DNA of 64,000 nt. It comes from an uncultured Prevotella sp. (GTDB lineage: Bacteria; Bacteroidota; Bacteroidia; Bacteroidales; Bacteroidaceae). The stretch's first letter is position 1. Every line of letters begins with the position of its first letter. Shown one piece after another: positions 1 to 7,985 of this stretch. The translations under genes were made by a program, and so were the position numbers. The stretch spans positions 1-64,000 of the forward strand of contig ONGP01000006.1 of NCBI GenBank assembly GCA_900317405.1, in the 5' to 3' direction. The notes under the pieces are model-generated. The model had not been told where the DNA came from. It made no database searches and saw nothing but the letters and a program-made list of their open reading frames with translations.

Positions 1-450
1 AGCGACGAGAACCTGCTGGGCACGGCTAATATCTATCAGGCCCCACGAGGCATGCAGCAGCATTTTCTGGAACGGGGCGCCGACATCACCGATGAAGAGC
101 TGCTTTCTATCCCAGTGCCCCATTGCCTGAAAGGCGAGGATCAGGCGGGCATACTTTTCTGGGACACAAAAGAAAGGCTCTACTGGGTGAAGAGTGTGGT
201 GGCCAACCAGACCACCTGGAAACGCTACGGCACCAATGCCGTATGCTGGGAAACTGCCACAGGAGCATGGATTGCCTATCGGTTGCTCGATGCCGCCAGC
301 ACCGACCACCCTCACACCATGACCGAACTGTCGCAGCTCATGCCCGAAAAGATTGATGCCTTGCTCAAGCAGATAGGTCTTACCTTCGAGGTAGAGGAGC
401 AGCCTTTCAGTGTCGAGGAGTTTAAAAAGAATGTCATGCGCTTTTTTTAA
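1..450 (+). CDS. hypothetical protein, C-terminal part
   Basis: The reading frame is open from the first base of the window to a TAA at 448-450, so the gene begins upstream and only about 149 C-terminal residues are visible. The visible part has no membrane segment and is rich in Trp, Glu and Thr. I recognise no family and propose no function. The MATE exporter follows 9 bp later on the same strand, so the two may be cotranscribed. Confidence 0.7.
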   Translation, partial: SDENLLGTANIYQAPRGMQQHFLERGADITDEELLSIPVPHCLKGEDQAGILFWDTKERLYWVKSVVANQTTWKRYGTNAVCWETATGAWIAYRLLDAASTDHPHTMTELSQLMPEKIDALLKQIGLTFEVEEQPFSVEEFKKNVMRFF

Positions 451-459
451 GAAGACTCA

Positions 460-1800
460 ATGTCCAGCAATCGACTTGAAACCGAACCCGTGAGAGGGCT
501 ATTCTGGTCAATGGCCGTGCCCGTGATACTGCAACAACTGTTGATATGGCTTGACAATGTCATCGACCGTATCTGGATAGCCCATATCCCCGACATCGGA
601 CAGCTGGCTTTCACGGCCTCGGCTGTGTGTGTACCTATCATATATATGATAATGGCATTGGCCGAACTGACCGGTACGGGCATAGCGCCGCAGGTGGGCT
701 ATCATTTAGGGCAAGGCAACCGCCAACGTGCCGAACAGACCTTAGGGAGTTTTTTCCTCTTCAACATGCTGCTGGCCGTTGTGGTATGTGTCGTGATCGA
801 GTGGCAGTGCACTCCGCTGATAAGGCTCTTTGGCGGTAGTGACCAGACGGAGGCACTGTCAGAACTCTATCTGCGCATCTCCACCCCTGGCAACGCCCTC
901 TGCATCCTCTCGGGAGGACTGGCACCGTTTCTGCTGGCACAGGGACGCAGCAAGGAAGCGGGCTTCGTAATCGGCTCGGGTATTGTACTCAACATGCTGC
1001 TCGATCCGTTGCTCATCTTCGGCTTCGACATGGGACTGGCGGGTGCTGCCTGGGCTACCACGATAGCAGAGACATTTGCGGCACTGCTGGCTATCGCTTA
1101 CTTGCGGAGGCCTGGAGACATCCAGTTGCGCCTGCAGCACCTCCGTCTGCGGTGGGATTTGATTGCACCCTGCCTGGCGCTTGGCGTGACTCCGATGGTG
1201 ATGATGCTGGCCGAGACCGTGCAGATGGGTGTTTACAACCGCACACTCTATGCCATGGTTGGCGATGTAGGTGTAGGCACCATGGCACTCGTCATCATGC
1301 TTTACAACTTTTTCTACTTCCCCTTCTATGGCATGGCCTTTGGCGTGCAGTCGGTCACGAGTTACAACCTGGGTGCCAATCGTTGGGACCGAGTCCGTGA
1401 GAATATCAGGATGCTGATGAAGGTCACGCTGGTGTGGTCACTGGCGGTATGGCTGCTGATGATGCTGTGTACAAAACCCATTGTGCAGCTGACCATTGGG
1501 GATGGGACCATGACCGACTATGCTGTGCCGATGGTACGACTGTCGTTCGTGGTGTTTTTCATCGCAACCCTGCAGTTCGCCTGTCAGAGCACGCTCCAGG
1601 CCATGAACCGTCCCGTTATAACCTTCTGGATCGGTCTGTCTCGCACGCTACTGCTCTTGATACCCTTGGTGTGGCTGTTGCCGATGTTGTTACCCGTTCG
1701 CGCTGATGCTGGCGTATTCCTGGCTAAGCCTGTCACCGATGTCTTGGTATGTATTTTCACGGGAATATATCTATACAGATGTTTGAGTAAGATGGAATGA
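460..1800 (+). CDS. MATE family efflux transporter
   Basis: Inner-membrane antiporter of the multidrug and toxic compound extrusion family, which expels cationic drugs or metabolites using Na+ or H+ gradients. The 446 residues form about twelve hydrophobic segments in two similar halves. An N-terminal block PVRGLFWSMAVPVILQQL and a following GIAPQVGYHLGQGN stretch match MATE helices 1-2, and the length is typical. The start lies 9 bp after the preceding gene. Substrate cannot be told from sequence; a polysaccharide flippase is a less likely alternative because of the paired-repeat layout and the short loops. Confidence 0.88.
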   Translation: MSSNRLETEPVRGLFWSMAVPVILQQLLIWLDNVIDRIWIAHIPDIGQLAFTASAVCVPIIYMIMALAELTGTGIAPQVGYHLGQGNRQRAEQTLGSFFLFNMLLAVVVCVVIEWQCTPLIRLFGGSDQTEALSELYLRISTPGNALCILSGGLAPFLLAQGRSKEAGFVIGSGIVLNMLLDPLLIFGFDMGLAGAAWATTIAETFAALLAIAYLRRPGDIQLRLQHLRLRWDLIAPCLALGVTPMVMMLAETVQMGVYNRTLYAMVGDVGVGTMALVIMLYNFFYFPFYGMAFGVQSVTSYNLGANRWDRVRENIRMLMKVTLVWSLAVWLLMMLCTKPIVQLTIGDGTMTDYAVPMVRLSFVVFFIATLQFACQSTLQAMNRPVITFWIGLSRTLLLLIPLVWLLPMLLPVRADAGVFLAKPVTDVLVCIFTGIYLYRCLSKME

Positions 1801-1825
1801 TGTCTTAATATGTAATTCAGAAATT

Positions 1826-2401
1826 ATGGAATTGACAAAGATAAAAATTAGTAAGGCGACTAAAGAACAAGCTCCGGAGATTGCCCGTTTGATTATGATG
1901 GCAATGACAGATGATTGCTGTCTCTATTTCTGTGGTGAGGGCTATGGATTGGAAGATTTCCGTAAGATGATGACCATGCTGGTTGAACGTGAAGATTCAC
2001 AATACAGTTACAGGAACACCCTGGTTGCCATGGACGGGGATCAGGTCGTCGGCGTTTCCGTAAGTTATGATGGTGGCAAACTTCGCGAATTACGTCTGGC
2101 TTTCATCGAGGCTGCCAAAGAATATCTCGGCAAGGATCACTCAGGTATGGAGGATGAGACACAGGCTGGAGAACTCTATCTCGATTCGTTGGCTGTTCAG
2201 CCAGACTACCGCCGTCAAGGCATTGCAAGAGCTTTGCTTTTAGCAACTAAAGAGAGGGCTAATCAACTTGATTTACCCTATCTTGGCCTTTTAGTTGATA
2301 CAGATAATCCCAATGGCGAAGCGCTCTACTCTTCTGTCGGTTTCCAATACGTCGGAGAAAACAGATGGGGAGGACATTTTATGAAACACATGCTTTTATA
2401 A
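1826..2401 (+). CDS. GNAT family N-acetyltransferase
   Basis: Cytoplasmic acetyl-CoA-dependent acetyltransferase of 191 residues. The acetyl-CoA binding motif A is clear near residues 130-145: LAVQPDYRRQGIARALL, with the Q/RxxGxA loop, followed by the usual C-terminal strand and a GLLVDTDNPNGEALYSSVGF block around residue 150-172 (the NxxAxxLYxxxGF pattern). The acceptor is unknown. It begins 25 bp after the MATE gene. Its TAA overlaps the edge of a truncated RhuM gene on the other strand, so the DNA just after the stop is a rearrangement boundary. Confidence 0.88.
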   Translation: MELTKIKISKATKEQAPEIARLIMMAMTDDCCLYFCGEGYGLEDFRKMMTMLVEREDSQYSYRNTLVAMDGDQVVGVSVSYDGGKLRELRLAFIEAAKEYLGKDHSGMEDETQAGELYLDSLAVQPDYRRQGIARALLLATKERANQLDLPYLGLLVDTDNPNGEALYSSVGFQYVGENRWGGHFMKHMLL

Positions 2402-2674
2402 GATGATGACATCCAGATCGTAATACTTAACCTTACGATTCACCTTCCTTTTACCTTCTGTTTGAACTTGTAAGTATTCCTTACATGTTGCTCCCTTTTC
2501 AAGTTCACCCTCTTTATATGCATTGCCAATATGCATAGTTATATTTTGTGGCGTCTTCTCAAATAACTCTGCCATCTGAGCCTGTGTCAACCACACCGTC
2601 TCATTCTCCAATCGTACGTCGATTTGAGTTTTACCATCTTCTGTCTGATAGATTACAATCTGATCTTGCTTCAT
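2396..2674 (-). pseudogene. truncated RhuM-family gene (N-terminal 92 residues)
   Basis: The protein matches the first quarter of the RhuM-Fic protein at 4903-5898: both start MKQDQIVIYQTEDG and share VRLENETVWLTQAQMAELF. After about residue 38 the two diverge, and this copy carries the variant middle CKEYLQVQTEGKRKVNRKVK. It stops at DVII, where an intact RhuM continues with SVGYRV and about 230 more residues including a Fic domain. The break falls exactly at the stop codon of the GNAT gene, so it is a deletion remnant. The promoter is intact, so a 92-residue product could still be made. Confidence 0.8.
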
Positions 2675-2763
2675 AATTGATTAATTCTAATACATTCTGC
2701 AAAGATACGCAAAATTCTCCATACCACCAAATATTTATGCAAGAAAAATGAGAATGTAATATG
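2640..2763. repeat. duplicated RhuM 5' end and promoter, copy 1
   Basis: The first 35 coding bases and about 89 bp upstream, including both promoter boxes, are the same as 5864-5987 with one visible mismatch (2725 region, ccatacc against ccattcc). Beyond the first 35 coding bases identity falls to roughly 80 percent, so the identical block has sharp ends. Confidence 0.85.
2700..2731 (-). promoter_or_regulatory. promoter of truncated RhuM gene
   Basis: Read on the minus strand: TTTG (2728-2731), 20 bp, TATCTTTG (2700-2707). This fits the Bacteroidetes sigma-ABfr consensus TTTG-N20-TAnnTTTG. Confidence 0.7.
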
Positions 2764-3471
2764 CTACTCGAAATCTGCAGATTGAAAGTAGCAGAGGTTT
2801 TCGCCTTTCTCGTGGTGCTTGGTATTCTCGGCGGTGATGACCTTGTAGTCGAGCATCATCAGGAAAGCACCCATCTTCTGATTGCCGTATTGCTCAGTCA
2901 TATTCTGGATGCTCAGAATCTTTACCTCCTGACCATCTATGAATGCCTGCACCTTGAAATCCTCTAGTTTCACCGAATAGTCGATCACACCATTGTTGTT
3001 GTCGCGATACAGTTTTTCGTCGTATTTCATGGCCTCGGTAGCACTCATCGGACGTGTGTAAACCATCAGTGCATTGGTGCCTGTGGGACAGAATGCCGTG
3101 GTGCCATACAGTTCAAGTCGGTGATAGCGAGGGTTGATAGTCAGATCCTTGTCGGCCATGATATTCCAAGCCCAGAACTCCAGTCTCCGGTCCTGCTCAG
3201 GCAGTTTGCTGAATCTTACGTACTCGTTCCACCTAACAGCCGTTAGAGCCATATATCTACCAGGTTTAACGTTGGTGATACAGTAGTAACCGGCACTGTC
3301 GGTAGATGCACTATCCACAGTATGAAAATGCTTGTCCATCAGCATCACAGCACAGTGACTGATAGGCTTGCCATCAAAATCAGTAACATGGCCTGATATC
3401 TTAACTCGCTGCTGCGCCATGACCGACATACAGCCCGCAGCCAGCAGCATCCATAAAAACAGTTTCTTCAA
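2764..3471 (-). CDS. secreted protein with carboxypeptidase-regulatory-like domain
   Basis: 235 residues with a signal peptide (LFLWMLLAAGCMSVMA, likely cleavage before QQ) and then a beta-sandwich of the CarboxypepD_reg type at about 22-90: KISGHVTDFDGKPISHC followed by DSAGYYCITNVKPGRYM. In Bacteroidetes this fold sits at the start of many surface proteins. The remaining 140 residues are unfamiliar and contain several Tyr-rich stretches. The start is 15 bp after the SDR stop on the same strand, so it is cotranscribed with that oxidoreductase. The cysteine at 14 is not followed by a typical lipobox context, so lipidation is possible but not assured. Confidence 0.75.
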   Translation of the reverse strand: MKKLFLWMLLAAGCMSVMAQQRVKISGHVTDFDGKPISHCAVMLMDKHFHTVDSASTDSAGYYCITNVKPGRYMALTAVRWNEYVRFSKLPEQDRRLEFWAWNIMADKDLTINPRYHRLELYGTTAFCPTGTNALMVYTRPMSATEAMKYDEKLYRDNNNGVIDYSVKLEDFKVQAFIDGQEVKILSIQNMTEQYGNQKMGAFLMMLDYKVITAENTKHHEKGENLCYFQSADFE

Positions 3472-3486
3472 TTGTCAAACGTTTTA

Positions 3487-4188
3487 TTATTCCTCTACAA
3501 TAGGGTAAAGCTCGATAAACTCACCCTGATGGTTCTGGCCATCGTTAATCAGTTCGGCAGTCTTCTGTCCTACGGTCTCAATGTCGTGGAATCCAGGCAG
3601 TGCCATGTTGCCATTCAGATCGGTAGTGGTAGGTCCTGGGTGTACTGAGAATATCTCTACAGGTGTATTGCTCTGCTTGAACTCGATGGCCATTACGCCC
3701 ATCATGGCATTCTGTGCGGCCTTGCTAGCCACGTAGGCAAGCGGATGCCAATAAGGACTGATTTCTGATGGTACGGTGATGTTTACGATTCTACCATTAT
3801 TCTTAGCCATCATTGGTATCAGCGCCTTGGTAAGTGCGAATGTGCCGATAAAGTTCACATCCAGTGTTTCTTTGATTACGTTTATCTCTGTATGCTCGCT
3901 GTCAACGCTCATATCGCCTGGAATACCAGCATTGTTAACCAGGAGAGATAGTTCTGGGTATTTCTCACTTACTTCCTTGGCAGCTTGTTCTACACTAGCC
4001 AGATTGGCCAATTCGATGTTTACCCATCCGAGCACATCGATGCCCTGACTCTTAAGTTCGCTGATGGCTTTCTCTGCACGCTGCTCATCGCGCGCACCAA
4101 TGATAACACTCCAACCACTAAGGCCAAGATGTTTTGCTATCCCAAATCCGATGCCCTTGTTGGCACCTGTAACTAATACCGTTTTCAT
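3487..4188 (-). CDS. short-chain dehydrogenase/reductase
   Basis: NAD(P)-dependent oxidoreductase of 233 residues with a Rossmann fold. TGANKGIGFGIA (about 7-18) is the TGxxxGxG cofactor motif, LLVNNAGI (about 78-85) the NNAG motif, and YVASKAA the catalytic YxxxK. The substrate is unknown; close bacterial and plant relatives are described as carbonyl reductases. A longer frame to 4296 exists, but it reaches back across the promoter at 4224-4255, so the ATG at 4188 is the start. The secreted carboxypeptidase-regulatory protein follows in the same transcript. Confidence 0.87.
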   Translation of the reverse strand: MKTVLVTGANKGIGFGIAKHLGLSGWSVIIGARDEQRAEKAISELKSQGIDVLGWVNIELANLASVEQAAKEVSEKYPELSLLVNNAGIPGDMSVDSEHTEINVIKETLDVNFIGTFALTKALIPMMAKNNGRIVNITVPSEISPYWHPLAYVASKAAQNAMMGVMAIEFKQSNTPVEIFSVHPGPTTTDLNGNMALPGFHDIETVGQKTAELINDGQNHQGEFIELYPIVEE

Positions 4189-4223
4189 AATCCTATTGAG
4201 TTTAAAATGATTAATTCCGCCCG

Positions 4224-4255
4224 CAAAAGTACACACTAAATTCCATTCTACCAAA
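4224..4255 (-). promoter_or_regulatory. promoter of the SDR gene
   Basis: Minus strand TTTG (4252-4255), 20 bp, TACTTTTG (4224-4231). It decides the SDR start codon at 4188. Confidence 0.7.
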
Positions 4256-4398
4256 TATTTTGGACTAAAAGCGAATTTCAGTGCTTTTAATCTCAATTCT
4301 ACTATCCATATAGGGTTATATTTTGATATAGTTGTGCAAGTATCTTTGTTGATTGATGATGTCGAAGATTACTATCACGCATTTAACAATTCCTTTAT

Positions 4399-4833
4399 CT
4401 AATAATTTTCATCTGCAAGAAGGCGGAATTTAATTGGTATACAATAATGTACTCTGGCAGGTTTACCTCTCCACATACCAGGCTCCCACTTGGGCATAGA
4501 CTTAACTACACGAATAGCTTCCTTGTCGAATGCTGGATCTAAACTCTTTATGACTTTTACATCAGTCAGGCTGCCATCCTTCTCCACTATGAAAGATACT
4601 ACCACACGCCCTTGTATGCATGAATCGTCATCACCAGGCCAGCGTAGGTTATCTGCAATAAACTCAAACATTTTCTCTATTCCACCAGGATATTTCGGCA
4701 TCGTAGGTTCTGTCATAAAATCCTGAGATAACGGAGATATAATCAAAGGCTCCTTCTCGGCAGCACATCCCGTCAAGAAAACAATCAAAGCTAAAAGCCT
4801 CAATAACTTATAAATAGATACACATCTTGTCAT
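4399..4833 (-). CDS. TonB C-terminal domain lipoprotein
   Basis: 144 residues. The N-terminus has a lipoprotein signal with lipobox LTGC at about 20-23. After a short linker the TonB C-terminal fold follows: YPGGIEKMFEFIADNLRWP, then GRVVVSFIVEKDGSLTDVKV and a terminal VKSMPKWEPG block with PARVHYCIPIKF. In Bacteroidetes small proteins of this kind are common and their partner receptor is usually unknown. True TonB needs a membrane anchor to the inner membrane with ExbB/D; a lipobox instead suggests an envelope-bound protein that uses the fold for contact. It stands alone between two unrelated units. Confidence 0.82.
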   Translation of the reverse strand: MTRCVSIYKLLRLLALIVFLTGCAAEKEPLIISPLSQDFMTEPTMPKYPGGIEKMFEFIADNLRWPGDDDSCIQGRVVVSFIVEKDGSLTDVKVIKSLDPAFDKEAIRVVKSMPKWEPGMWRGKPARVHYCIPIKFRLLADENY

Positions 4834-4866
4834 ACTATTCTGATAGGTTTATATTTATTCTTTGGC

Positions 4867-4895
4867 CGCTCGGCTTTGCCGCTTCACTTGCGAAG
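4867..4895. repeat. double-hairpin element, copy A
   Basis: On the + strand CGCT, then hairpin cggc-ttt-gccg (4871-4881), then hairpin cttc-acttgc-gaag (4882-4895). The order and the first 15 bases match copy B at 22727. It lies just past the 3' end of the RhuM-Fic gene. Confidence 0.65.
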
Positions 4896-4902
4896 AAAGT
4901 TA

Positions 4903-5898
4903 CTAATTCTTCTGATTGATCAGGTTTACTACTACCTTTACCATCACGTCTTTCTCTTCTGTTTTACTCTCTGCAATCATCAGAGTAAGGGCTACGAGCG
5001 TGTTATCAGCCAATCGCTTCGAGCCGTCCTCGCGATATAGTATGCCATTATTATTCAGAAACCAAAGGAATAGCGTGGCTGCAATGCGCTTGTTGCCGTC
5101 GCTAAACGAGTGGTTCTTTGTCACCAGATACAGCAACATTGCAGCCTTCTCCTCTACGCTTGGATATAGCTCTTCACCTCCAAATGTCTGATATATTTGG
5201 CCGATACTACTCTTGAACGAATCATCCTTCTCGTTGCCAAACAGCACAGAGCCTCCAAACTTCTCGCGAAGACCATCAATAGCTTGCATTGCATTCTCGT
5301 AAGTGGCATGGAATGGCTCTTCCTTTGTAGTCTTGTCGATTGAAAGACGCTCGTAATCGTAGTTATCGAGTGTATCAAGAGCGTAGGTATAGTCTGTCAC
5401 CACTTCGAACAAAGCTGTGGTTTCATCAGTAGAGATGACTGGTTGGTTTTGTATGGTACGTCCAAGCATACCTACCAATTGGCGCAACTCTCCAATTTGC
5501 TCATGGCGTATGCGCTCATTAACGGCATAACCCTTAACGAGATAATCCTTAATGATTTGTCTTGCCCATATACGGAAAGCTGTACCGCGCTTGCTATGAA
5601 CGCGATAACCAACAGAGATGATGACATCGAGGTTATATAACACTGTTTCTTTTGTCTGTTGTTTACCTGCGATGGCACCGTGTTGAGTGGTATGTGCAAA
5701 TTTTGCACACACCACCTCTTTTTCCAACTCACCTTCTTTAAACACATTATTGATGTGGCGAGTTATTACAGTTCTATCTTTTTGGAACAGCTCAGCCATC
5801 TGAGCCTGTGTTAACCACACGGTCTCATTCTCCAAACGGACATCAATCTGTGTCTGTCCGTCCTCTGTCTGATAGATTACAATCTGATCTTGCTTCAT
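4903..5898 (-). CDS. RhuM family protein with C-terminal Fic/Doc domain
   Basis: 331 residues. The N-terminal two thirds is the RhuM (virulence protein, PF13310 type) domain with ETVWLTQAQMAELF and the core NLDVIISVGYRVHSKRGTAFR. The C-terminal part is a Fic/Doc domain: HSFSDGNKRIAATLFLWFL at about 274-292. The final residue of the motif is Lys (DGNKR), as in the Doc toxins that phosphorylate EF-Tu, not the Gly-Arg of AMP-transferring Fic proteins; this points to kinase-type chemistry, by family knowledge only. No antitoxin gene lies beside it. The promoter and first 35 coding bases are shared with the truncated copy at 2674. Confidence 0.85.
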   Translation of the reverse strand: MKQDQIVIYQTEDGQTQIDVRLENETVWLTQAQMAELFQKDRTVITRHINNVFKEGELEKEVVCAKFAHTTQHGAIAGKQQTKETVLYNLDVIISVGYRVHSKRGTAFRIWARQIIKDYLVKGYAVNERIRHEQIGELRQLVGMLGRTIQNQPVISTDETTALFEVVTDYTYALDTLDNYDYERLSIDKTTKEEPFHATYENAMQAIDGLREKFGGSVLFGNEKDDSFKSSIGQIYQTFGGEELYPSVEEKAAMLLYLVTKNHSFSDGNKRIAATLFLWFLNNNGILYREDGSKRLADNTLVALTLMIAESKTEEKDVMVKVVVNLINQKN

Positions 5899-5987
5899 AA
5901 TTGATTAATTCTAATACATTCTGCAAAGATACGCAAAATTCTCCATTCCACCAAATATTTATGCAAGAAAAATGAGAATGTAATATT
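5864..5987. repeat. duplicated RhuM 5' end and promoter, copy 2
   Basis: Counterpart of 2640-2763. A third, degenerate copy of only the gene start lies at 6001-6019 (19 bp identical, ctgatcttgcttcataatt on the + strand). Confidence 0.85.
5924..5955 (-). promoter_or_regulatory. promoter of RhuM-Fic gene
   Basis: Minus strand TTTG (5952-5955), 20 bp, TATCTTTG (5924-5931). A 9-bp inverted repeat, gaatgtaat (5976-5984) and attacattc (5993-6001), lies 20 bp upstream and could be an operator or the end of the preceding transcript. Confidence 0.7.
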
Positions 5988-6011
5988 ACAGTATTACATT
6001 CTGATCTTGCT

Positions 6012-6416
6012 TCATAATTTGGGTAAAGGTTTGGATTTGCGGTAGCCCATACCGGTGACGTGGCAGATAAGGGTGTTGTCCTGATTAGTAACGCGTACTT
6101 CTACTGATGGAATCTTGTGATGATCTGACACGAAGATGGCTTCTGCACGGAGATGGTCGCCCTCTCTGGCACTGGATACAAACATAATGTTGTTTGAGAT
6201 ACCAAAGGTGAGCTCTCCGTGCTGATTCATCAAGGCAGCAATGGCGAGGTCGGCTAAGGTAAAGAGGGCCCCACCCTGACACACATGGCCACCATTGAGA
6301 TGATCGCCCGTGACGGTCATCTCAGCTACTGCGTGATGTCCGTCGACTTCGACTATCTTGCAGCCAGCACGAGCAGCAAAATGGTCGGTCACATTTAGTA
6401 ATTCTTTTATATCCAT
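6012..6416 (-). CDS. PaaI/hotdog-fold thioesterase
   Basis: About 134 residues with a hotdog fold of the PaaI group, which hydrolyses acyl-CoA thioesters in the cytoplasm. GDHLNGGHVCQGGALFTLADLA (about 37-58) is the HxxxxxGGxLxxLAD active-site helix of the family; the acidic residue sits in LADLA. The ATG at 6416 (MDIKELL) agrees with relatives. A GTG at 6440 overlaps the stop of the AbiEii gene by 4 bp and would add eight residues, so coupling is possible. The last codon and stop are inside the degenerate third copy of the RhuM start (6001-6019). Confidence 0.85.
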   Translation of the reverse strand: MDIKELLNVTDHFAARAGCKIVEVDGHHAVAEMTVTGDHLNGGHVCQGGALFTLADLAIAALMNQHGELTFGISNNIMFVSSAREGDHLRAEAIFVSDHHKIPSVEVRVTNQDNTLICHVTGMGYRKSKPLPKL

Positions 6417-6436
6417 AAGTAGAATCAAGTTATTAT

Positions 6437-7258
6437 TCACTTAAACACAATCATATCAGCCAATTGCAGGAAGTAATCATTCGACCAGATGTCTAGTTCC
6501 TTTGGATTATCAATGAAACCTTCAACATCCTGCTTTACTAGTTCGATATCTGCAGTTGAGAGCTTTTCACGTAGCTGTCGCATAAACTCGTCCTGACCAA
6601 TTCTCTCACCATGAAACTCATATATTCTCTCCTGAAGATGCGTGTAGTCAAGGGGAATCTGATGACGTACATACCATTCAAAATCATACCAGTCGCGCCC
6701 CTTAATTCTTCGTTGCCAAGCACGATAAACTAAAGCGTGCATCTTACCAGCATAAAGATCAGGCAACGTAAAGCAACGAGTCATAAAGGTATAAGGCATA
6801 ATAAGAGTTTTCTGCTCAGTTTCGAATGCTAACGGCGGATTCGTATCGAGCTCTATCTTTACCTTAATGGTTTTCTTAGTCTGGAATTTTATATCGTAGA
6901 CTTCCGTATTCTCCTTAAGAAATGCGGACTCAACTCGCCCAAAGGTCTTCTTCTCTTTTTTTACGATGTTCACTTCATGTCCTGCCAACTTAAACTCTTC
7001 GATAATGGCAGGGAAATAGTTCTCCAAATGAATATCATCGCGCTTTTCAACTAATGAAAAGTCCATGTCCTCAGAGAAACGAGGCAGGTTATGAAATATA
7101 CGAAGACAGGTACCGCCGTAAAATGCTGCATGCTGGAAAAATCCACCGCGCTGCAGTCCTGCCAGGGCTATGCGTTGCATCACCTCTTGTTCTACGTTGG
7201 GTGTAGCAGTACCAACTCTATCGGCTAGTTGGGCTACCATTTCATCATATATACTCAT
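6437..7258 (-). CDS. AbiEii/AbiGii family nucleotidyltransferase toxin
   Basis: 273 residues. YGGTCLRIFHNLPRFSEDMD (about 47-66) is the signature of the AbiEii/MenT nucleotidyltransferase fold (GGTxL, then RxSxDxDF), with DF following. Known members transfer nucleotides to tRNA or another acceptor and stop growth, acting as the toxin of a type IV toxin-antitoxin pair and, in lactococci and streptococci, as abortive-infection phage defence. The start overlaps the stop of the AbiEi-like gene by 4 bp (ATGA), the usual arrangement. Length is near the family norm. Confidence 0.88.
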   Translation of the reverse strand: MSIYDEMVAQLADRVGTATPNVEQEVMQRIALAGLQRGGFFQHAAFYGGTCLRIFHNLPRFSEDMDFSLVEKRDDIHLENYFPAIIEEFKLAGHEVNIVKKEKKTFGRVESAFLKENTEVYDIKFQTKKTIKVKIELDTNPPLAFETEQKTLIMPYTFMTRCFTLPDLYAGKMHALVYRAWQRRIKGRDWYDFEWYVRHQIPLDYTHLQERIYEFHGERIGQDEFMRQLREKLSTADIELVKQDVEGFIDNPKELDIWSNDYFLQLADMIVFK

Positions 7259-7893
7259 AATTTCTTGATAATTTTAATGAGGTTGTTTAATATCTGTTCC
7301 TTTCCACCTGATTGCGCACAGACCTCAATAATGTTGATGTTTAAATCGCTCAAGATATCCATATCAAAGCGCATATCCTCTTCAAGATATTGCTGTAATC
7401 CTATAACCGATTGTGATGGCAAGTAGGAGTCGTATAAAATCGTATCACAGAGAGCTTTTTCAGGCCCTGCCATTAGGCAGTTTACACCATTCTCCTCCAC
7501 GCTTCTGATACCAATGGGAAAGTAACTCGGCTTAACCTGATAATAGGTAAAACGTCCTAAACTGTTCTCGAACTCCCTCGTTCGCTTTGTGGTGATAGAG
7601 GTCATCGTGAACACTCGTTCCGGAATCAATCCATACCATCTTAAGGCCCATTGCAACGATACATAAGATGGACCATAGATATGATTGGCGCATAGTCGGA
7701 CATTGATAGGCTTACCGCTTACTCGCTCATCCACCACATATAATCCGCGCTTCAATCTTATCAACTGACCATCTTTCTCCAGTGCGCGCACCTTTTCGTT
7801 AGGAGCAGCCAAGTAATCAAAACAAGCAGCTATTGTACCCGTCTGCACGGGCACATTTCCCAATTGTATCAATGGATTCTCCTTCATAAGCAC
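7255..7893 (-). CDS. AbiEi-like antitoxin and repressor
   Basis: 212 residues. The N-terminal 90 residues look like the winged helix of AbiEi antitoxins (LEKDGQLIRLKRGLYVVDER), followed by the AbiEi C-terminal domain with YVSLQWALRWYGLIPERV and PEKALCDTI. AbiEi neutralises the toxin without binding it and represses its own promoter. An 18-bp perfect inverted repeat sits 24 bp upstream of the start (7917-7965). A second ATG two codons in (7887) is also possible. Confidence 0.86.
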   Translation of the reverse strand: MLMKENPLIQLGNVPVQTGTIAACFDYLAAPNEKVRALEKDGQLIRLKRGLYVVDERVSGKPINVRLCANHIYGPSYVSLQWALRWYGLIPERVFTMTSITTKRTREFENSLGRFTYYQVKPSYFPIGIRSVEENGVNCLMAGPEKALCDTILYDSYLPSQSVIGLQQYLEEDMRFDMDILSDLNINIIEVCAQSGGKEQILNNLIKIIKKL

Positions 7894-7916
7894 TATTATT
7901 TGGCTGCAAATCTATA

Positions 7917-7965
7917 AAATATTGCACAGAAAACCAAATAATTCTTTGTTTTCTGTGCAATATTT
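7917..7965. promoter_or_regulatory. 18-bp perfect inverted repeat, candidate AbiEi operator
   Basis: Arms at 7917-7934 (aaatattgcacagaaaac) and 7948-7965 are perfect reverse complements around a 13-bp spacer. It lies between the stop of the DUF4139 gene and the AbiEi start. AbiEi proteins are known to repress by binding inverted repeats in their promoter. It has a low GC content and no following T-run, so a terminator is the weaker reading. Confidence 0.6.
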
Positions 7966-7985
7966 AATACAATTTAGGAATTCTA

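Noticed and set aside
3776-4048. 90-codon open frame on the + strand opposite the SDR gene
   Set aside because: It is the reverse complement shadow of a clear Rossmann protein with no ribosome site or family motif.
4322-4348. TTTTG followed by TATCTTTG on the + strand, like a promoter
   Set aside because: The boxes are only 15 bp apart and no + strand gene follows; the next gene is on the minus strand.
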